Shown here piece after piece: positions 6,115 through 8,911 of a stretch of DNA of 8,911 nucleotides; the stretch's first letter is position 1; every line of letters begins with the position of its first letter. The stretch is from Pseudomonadota bacterium (GTDB lineage Bacteria > Desulfobacterota > Desulfarculia > Desulfarculales > JAHJDS01). Where the stretch lies: assembly GCA_018812395.1 (NCBI GenBank), contig JAHJDS010000549.1, positions 1 through 8,911 on the forward strand, read 5' to 3'. A program made the translations under genes and the position numbers. The notes under the pieces were generated by a model. That model was not told the DNA's origin. It saw only the letters and a list, made by a program, of their open reading frames with translations, and made no database searches.

Positions 6115-7439
6115 ACGCCGTGAGTGACATCGCCCGGGAGGCCGGGATCATCGGGGCCGGCGGGGCCGGCTTTCCGACCCACGTCAAGCTCTCCGGCCGG
6201 GCCGAGATCGTCATCGCCAACGGCGCCGAGTGCGAACCACTGCTCGAAGCCGACGTGCGCCTGATGGAAGAGAGGGCCTTCGAGGTCGTCGAGGGGCTGT
6301 GCCTGGCCATGGCCGCCACCGGGGCTCAAAAGGGATACCTGGCCGTCAAAGCCAAAAACGAGGCGGCAATCCGGGCCGTGGACCGGGTGTTGTCAGCCGT
6401 GCCCGAAGACATCGAGGTGCATCTGTTGGACGATTATTACCCGGCCGGCGACGAGTTCGTCCTGGTCCCCGAGGTCACCGGCCGCCGGGTCCCGGCCATG
6501 GGCATTCCCATCTCGGTGGGCGTGGTCGTCCACAACGTGGGTTCGTTGTTCAACCTGCACCAGGCCCGGCTGGGTAAACCGGTCACCGAGCGGCGCCTGA
6601 CCGTGACCGGCTTTGTCCGAAAAACCCAGACCATGACCGTGCCCGTGGGGGCCTTGGCCTTCGACGTCCTGGCCGCCGTGGGCGGGCCGACCTGCGCCGA
6701 CCCGGTCATTATCGCCGGCGGGCCGATGATGGGCCGGGTGGTGGACACTCTTGACGAGCCGGTGACCAAGACGACCTCGGGGCTGATCGTCCTGCCGGCG
6801 ACTCATCCCCTGGCCGTGATGCGGACCATGCCGCTCGCCGAGCGTCTGGCCCGCACCCGCACCGCCTGTGATCTCTGCCGGCGGTGCACCGACCTTTGTC
6901 CCCGTTTCGGACTGGGCCACCAGCTTCGTCCGGACGAGATCCTGCGGGCGGTCGGTTATTCGCTCCGGCCCCCCGAGTTCGACGGGCTCTACCGCTCGGC
7001 CTGGCTGTGTTCGGGCTGTAACTTGTGCGAGCTGTACGCCTGCCCGCTTTTTTTGTACCCGGCCTCGATCAACGTCGCCCTCAAGGCCGAGATGGCGGCG
7101 GGTGGCCTGGGTCTGAGGGCCGCCCAACAGGCGCCTTTGCCCCGGCCTGAAACACCGCGGGTGTTGGTCAATGATTTAATCCGGCGGCTGGGCCTGAGTG
7201 CGGTGGCCAAGCAGGACATCGGTCGGCAAGAGCGGCCGCTGGAGGTGGACCGGGTGCGCCTCCTGATGCGCCAGCACCTGGGCGCGCCGGCCGCGCCCGT
7301 GGTCCGGATCGGGGACCAGGTCGAGGCCGGTCAGGTGGTGGGCGAGATTCCTCGGGGGGCTTTGGGGGCGCGGGTGCACGCCTCGATCAACGGCCGGGTG
7401 ACGGCCGTCAGCGCCGAGGCGGTGGAGGTGGCGGCATGA
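6111..7439 (+). CDS. pduS: PduS-like flavin/Fe-S oxidoreductase (RnfC family)
   Basis: This 442-residue protein is close in length to Salmonella PduS (about 450), which is an FMN and 4Fe-4S protein that reduces cobalamin and contacts the shell protein PduT. The N-terminus has the RnfC-type glycine motif GAGGAGFPTHVKL (residues 15-27) and NGAECEPLL (37-45). A SLBB region follows near 165-215, then two ferredoxin-like clusters: CDLCRRCTDLCP (Cys253, 256, 259, 263) and CSGCNLCELYACP (Cys300, 303, 306, 311). The second has one extra residue before its last Cys. The C-terminal 45 residues look like a barrel-sandwich domain (VRIGDQVEAGQVVGEIP). The start is the ATG overlapping the dehydrogenase stop. 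The frame stays open upstream inside that gene but is not coding there. The stop overlaps the PduT-like start. Without a cobalamin enzyme in view, its electron acceptor is uncertain. Confidence 0.93.
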   Translation: MNAVSDIAREAGIIGAGGAGFPTHVKLSGRAEIVIANGAECEPLLEADVRLMEERAFEVVEGLCLAMAATGAQKGYLAVKAKNEAAIRAVDRVLSAVPEDIEVHLLDDYYPAGDEFVLVPEVTGRRVPAMGIPISVGVVVHNVGSLFNLHQARLGKPVTERRLTVTGFVRKTQTMTVPVGALAFDVLAAVGGPTCADPVIIAGGPMMGRVVDTLDEPVTKTTSGLIVLPATHPLAVMRTMPLAERLARTRTACDLCRRCTDLCPRFGLGHQLRPDEILRAVGYSLRPPEFDGLYRSAWLCSGCNLCELYACPLFLYPASINVALKAEMAAGGLGLRAAQQAPLPRPETPRVLVNDLIRRLGLSAVAKQDIGRQERPLEVDRVRLLMRQHLGAPAAPVVRIGDQVEAGQVVGEIPRGALGARVHASINGRVTAVSAEAVEVAA

Positions 7440-8008
7440 GTGACGACGTGGCCCTGGGCCTGATCGAGTCGTTGTCCATCGCCCAGGGGATGGTCATCAC
7501 CGACGCCGTGGCCAAGAAGGCCCAGGTCCGGATCCTCGAGTCGGCGCCGATCTGCTCCGGGAAATTCGTGCTGTTGTTTTCGGGCCTGGTCGGCCCGGTC
7601 GAGCATTCATATCAGGCCGGGATCGAGGCCGGCGGCCATCACGTCGTGGACGACCTGTTTTTAGCCCAGGTGCACGACCAGGTCATTCCGGCGGTATTGG
7701 GGACGGCCGTGGTCGAACGAGTCGACGCCCTAGGGGTGATCGAGACCTTTTCCGTCGCCAGTTGCGTCCTGGCCGCGGACGCGGCGGTCAAGGCGGCCGA
7801 CGTTCAGCTCATGGAGATTCGCCTGGCCCGGGGCCTGGGCGGCAAGGGATTCTTTACCTTGACCGGCGAGCAGACCGAGGTCGAGGCCTCCCTGAACGCC
7901 GGGCAAGAGGCCATTCGCGGGCGAGGAATGCTCTGCAACCAGGTGATCATCCCCCGGCCTCATCCTGACCTGGACTGGCTGAGCTTCCGGGTCAGGCGGG
8001 TGCTGTAG
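7436..8008 (+). CDS. pduT: PduT-like BMC-T^S shell protein with Fe-S pore cysteine
   Basis: This 190-residue tandem BMC protein resembles PduT along its whole length. The first BMC domain spans about residues 4-90 (ALGLIESLSIAQGMVITDAVAKKA) and the second about 97-180 (ALGVIETFSVASCVLAADAAVKAADV), ending with VIIPRPHPDL. PduT trimers hold one 4Fe-4S cluster at the central pore through Cys38 of each subunit. The matching residue here is Cys40 in the segment SAPICSGKF, so the cluster site is kept. The cluster is thought to pass electrons or whole clusters across the shell. The ATG overlaps the stop of the PduS-like gene by four bases, a strong sign that the two products act as a pair. The stop codon TAG is part of the ribosome site of the next gene. 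Confidence 0.95.
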   Translation: MSDDVALGLIESLSIAQGMVITDAVAKKAQVRILESAPICSGKFVLLFSGLVGPVEHSYQAGIEAGGHHVVDDLFLAQVHDQVIPAVLGTAVVERVDALGVIETFSVASCVLAADAAVKAADVQLMEIRLARGLGGKGFFTLTGEQTEVEASLNAGQEAIRGRGMLCNQVIIPRPHPDLDWLSFRVRRVL

Positions 8009-8019
8009 GAGTTTTTTTT
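8007..8019 (+). promoter_or_regulatory. Ribosome site with T8 spacer
   Basis: AGGAG (8007-8011) overlaps the PduT-like stop codon and is separated from the ATG at 8020 only by eight consecutive T bases. The spacing is good. The uninterrupted run is unusual in this GC-rich sequence and would change the spacing if it slipped. Confidence 0.6.
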
Positions 8020-8283
8020 ATGGAACTGGCCCGGGTGCGAGGCTCGGTCGTGGCGACGAGACGTTCCGATGATCTGCAGGGCGTGAAACTGCTGATCATC
8101 GAGCCGGTGGATGAAAAACTCGAGCCCAAAGGCACCTACGAGGTGGCCGTGGACGCGGTCCAGGCCGGGCCGGGCGATCTGGTCTACTGGGTCATGGGCC
8201 GTGAGGGGGCCATGGCCTTGGCCAAATTTTTCGTACTTGTGGACGCCGGCATCGTGGGCATCGTCGACGAGGTGGACGTATGA
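8020..8283 (+). CDS. BMC-P pentameric vertex protein, second copy
   Basis: This 87-residue EutN/CcmL-family vertex protein shows LARVRGSVVATRRSDDLQG at the N-terminus, KLLIIEPV, then VAVDAVQAGPGDLVYWVMGREGA and the closing strand AGIVGIVDEVDV. It is the minimal length for the family. It is clearly diverged from the first copy and somewhat closer to the copy that follows, for example in sharing VQAG and an IVG-x-VD end. Its TGA overlaps the start of the third copy (ATGA), so the two are translationally coupled and probably arose by tandem duplication. Confidence 0.94.
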   Translation: MELARVRGSVVATRRSDDLQGVKLLIIEPVDEKLEPKGTYEVAVDAVQAGPGDLVYWVMGREGAMALAKFFVLVDAGIVGIVDEVDV

Positions 8284-8546
8284 TTTTGTGCCGGGTGCTG
8301 GGGTCGGTCGTGGCCTCGGCCCATCATCCGGTCTATGACGGCCGCAAGGTGTTGGTCGTCCAGCCCATCGAGCCGGAGGGCCAGGACGCGGGGCCGTCAT
8401 TTCTGGCCGTGGATTTCGTCCAGGCCGGGAAAGAAGACACGGTGCTGGTCAATCGAGAGGGCTCGGGCGCGCGGCTGGTGTTCGGCCTAGAAGAGGCCCC
8501 GGTCCACTCGGTCATCGTCGGGGTGGTCGATCAGGTGACGGTCTAG
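8280..8546 (+). CDS. BMC-P pentameric vertex protein, third copy
   Basis: This 88-residue EutN/CcmL-family protein has LCRVLGSVVASAHHPVYDGRK at the start, VLVVQPIEPEG, then AVDFVQAGKEDTVLVNREGSGAR and SVIVGVVDQVTV at the end. The ATG lies inside the preceding stop (ATGA). No separate ribosome site is obvious, so translation depends on its neighbour. With the other two copies the window encodes three distinct vertex proteins. Only twelve pentamers are needed per icosahedral shell, so they may mix, act at different conditions or differ in cargo contact. Which of these holds cannot be read from sequence. Confidence 0.94.
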   Translation: MILCRVLGSVVASAHHPVYDGRKVLVVQPIEPEGQDAGPSFLAVDFVQAGKEDTVLVNREGSGARLVFGLEEAPVHSVIVGVVDQVTV

Positions 8547-8566
8547 TTTTACCGGAAGGAGTTGTA

Positions 8567-8911
8567 ATGGACTTTACGACACCCCGGATCCTGGGCCGGA
8601 CCGGGCTCGAGGTGGGACGGCTGGGGCTGGCCGCCAGCTTCGGCGCCCCGGCCCAAGGCTACGAGGAGGCCTTCGATCGAGGCTGCAACTACTTCTACTG
8701 GGGCTCGCTCCGAAAAAAGGGCATGCGCCAGGCGATCCGTAACATCTGCGGCCAGGGGAAGCGGGACGACCTGGTGATCGTGCTGCAGAGTTATTCCCGC
8801 TCGCGCAGGCTGATGGAGTTTTTCCTCCAAAAAGGACTGCGCGCCCTGTCGTTGGATCAAGCCGACGTGCTGCTCCTGGGCTGGCACAACAAGCCGCCCT
8901 CCCAAAAAATC
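8567..8911 (+). CDS. Aldo/keto-reductase-like protein, 5' part only, catalytic residues apparently lost
   Basis: The 115 codons present open like an aldo/keto reductase: RILGRTGLEVGRLGLAASFG, a GCNYF strand (residues 39-43), and ADVLLLGWHN near residue 99. AKRs are NAD(P)H-dependent TIM-barrel carbonyl reductases with an Asp-Tyr-Lys-His tetrad. By eye, the Asp site of GxNxFD is Tyr44, the Tyr site five later is Arg49, the Lys site is about Gln74/Ser75 and the His site is Gly105. All four therefore seem replaced. It may be a distinct AKR subgroup with another chemistry or a binding protein. GGAAGGAG (8554-8561) lies five bases before the ATG, and the gene follows the last BMC-P by 20 bp, so it belongs to the same operon. 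No encapsulation helix is seen at the N-terminus. The gene runs off the window. Confidence 0.8.
   Translation, partial: MDFTTPRILGRTGLEVGRLGLAASFGAPAQGYEEAFDRGCNYFYWGSLRKKGMRQAIRNICGQGKRDDLVIVLQSYSRSRRLMEFFLQKGLRALSLDQADVLLLGWHNKPPSQKI

Overview
The window is one edge of a bacterial microcompartment (BMC) locus in a GC-rich bacterium. The codon use, strong GGAG/AAGGAG ribosome sites and ATGA gene overlaps are ordinary bacterial features. A menaquinone/ubiquinone methyltransferase, a DUF169 protein and a heterotrophic BMC together would suit a deltaproteobacterium (Desulfobacterota/Myxococcota grade). That placement is a weak inference, because no marker gene here settles the lineage.

Layout. 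Bases 1-860: a DUF169 gene on the minus strand, with a terminator-like hairpin at its 3' end and a promoter and palindrome at its 5' end. Bases 1033-1764: a UbiE/MenG C-methyltransferase on the plus strand, probably unrelated housekeeping. Bases 1765-2032: an AT-rich promoter region with a TTGACA box and three TACGGT repeats. Bases 2033-2902: an RpiR-family regulator (HTH + SIS) whose best start codon is ATT. From 3013 to the end, everything on the plus strand is BMC-related: a CcmP/CsoS1D-type tandem-domain trimer (BMC-T^D), a 336-bp non-coding structured gap, a hexamer protein (BMC-H), a pentamer protein (BMC-P), a CoA-acylating aldehyde dehydrogenase with an N-terminal encapsulation helix, a PduS-like flavin/Fe-S protein, a PduT-like Fe-S-pore trimer (BMC-T^S), two more BMC-P genes and the first 115 codons of an aldo/keto-reductase-like protein that runs off the end.

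How the genes work together. The shell set (one BMC-H, two BMC-T types, three BMC-P) is enough in kind to build a closed shell and resembles the set known from Haliangium ochraceum. The aldehyde dehydrogenase would convert an aldehyde made in the lumen to acyl-CoA, producing NADH. The translationally coupled PduS-PduT pair looks like an electron conduit that passes electrons from the lumen through the shell via an Fe-S cluster at the PduT pore.

The enzyme that makes the aldehyde (the signature enzyme) is not in this window, so the substrate is undefined. The SIS domain of the regulator suggests a phosphosugar effector, which makes a sugar-phosphate-derived aldehyde a reasonable hypothesis and nothing more.

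The points most worth a second look are the ATT-start regulator, the aldo/keto-reductase-like protein that appears to have lost all four catalytic residues, the mutually exclusive hairpins upstream of the BMC-H gene, and the PduS-PduT pair without a visible cobalamin enzyme.
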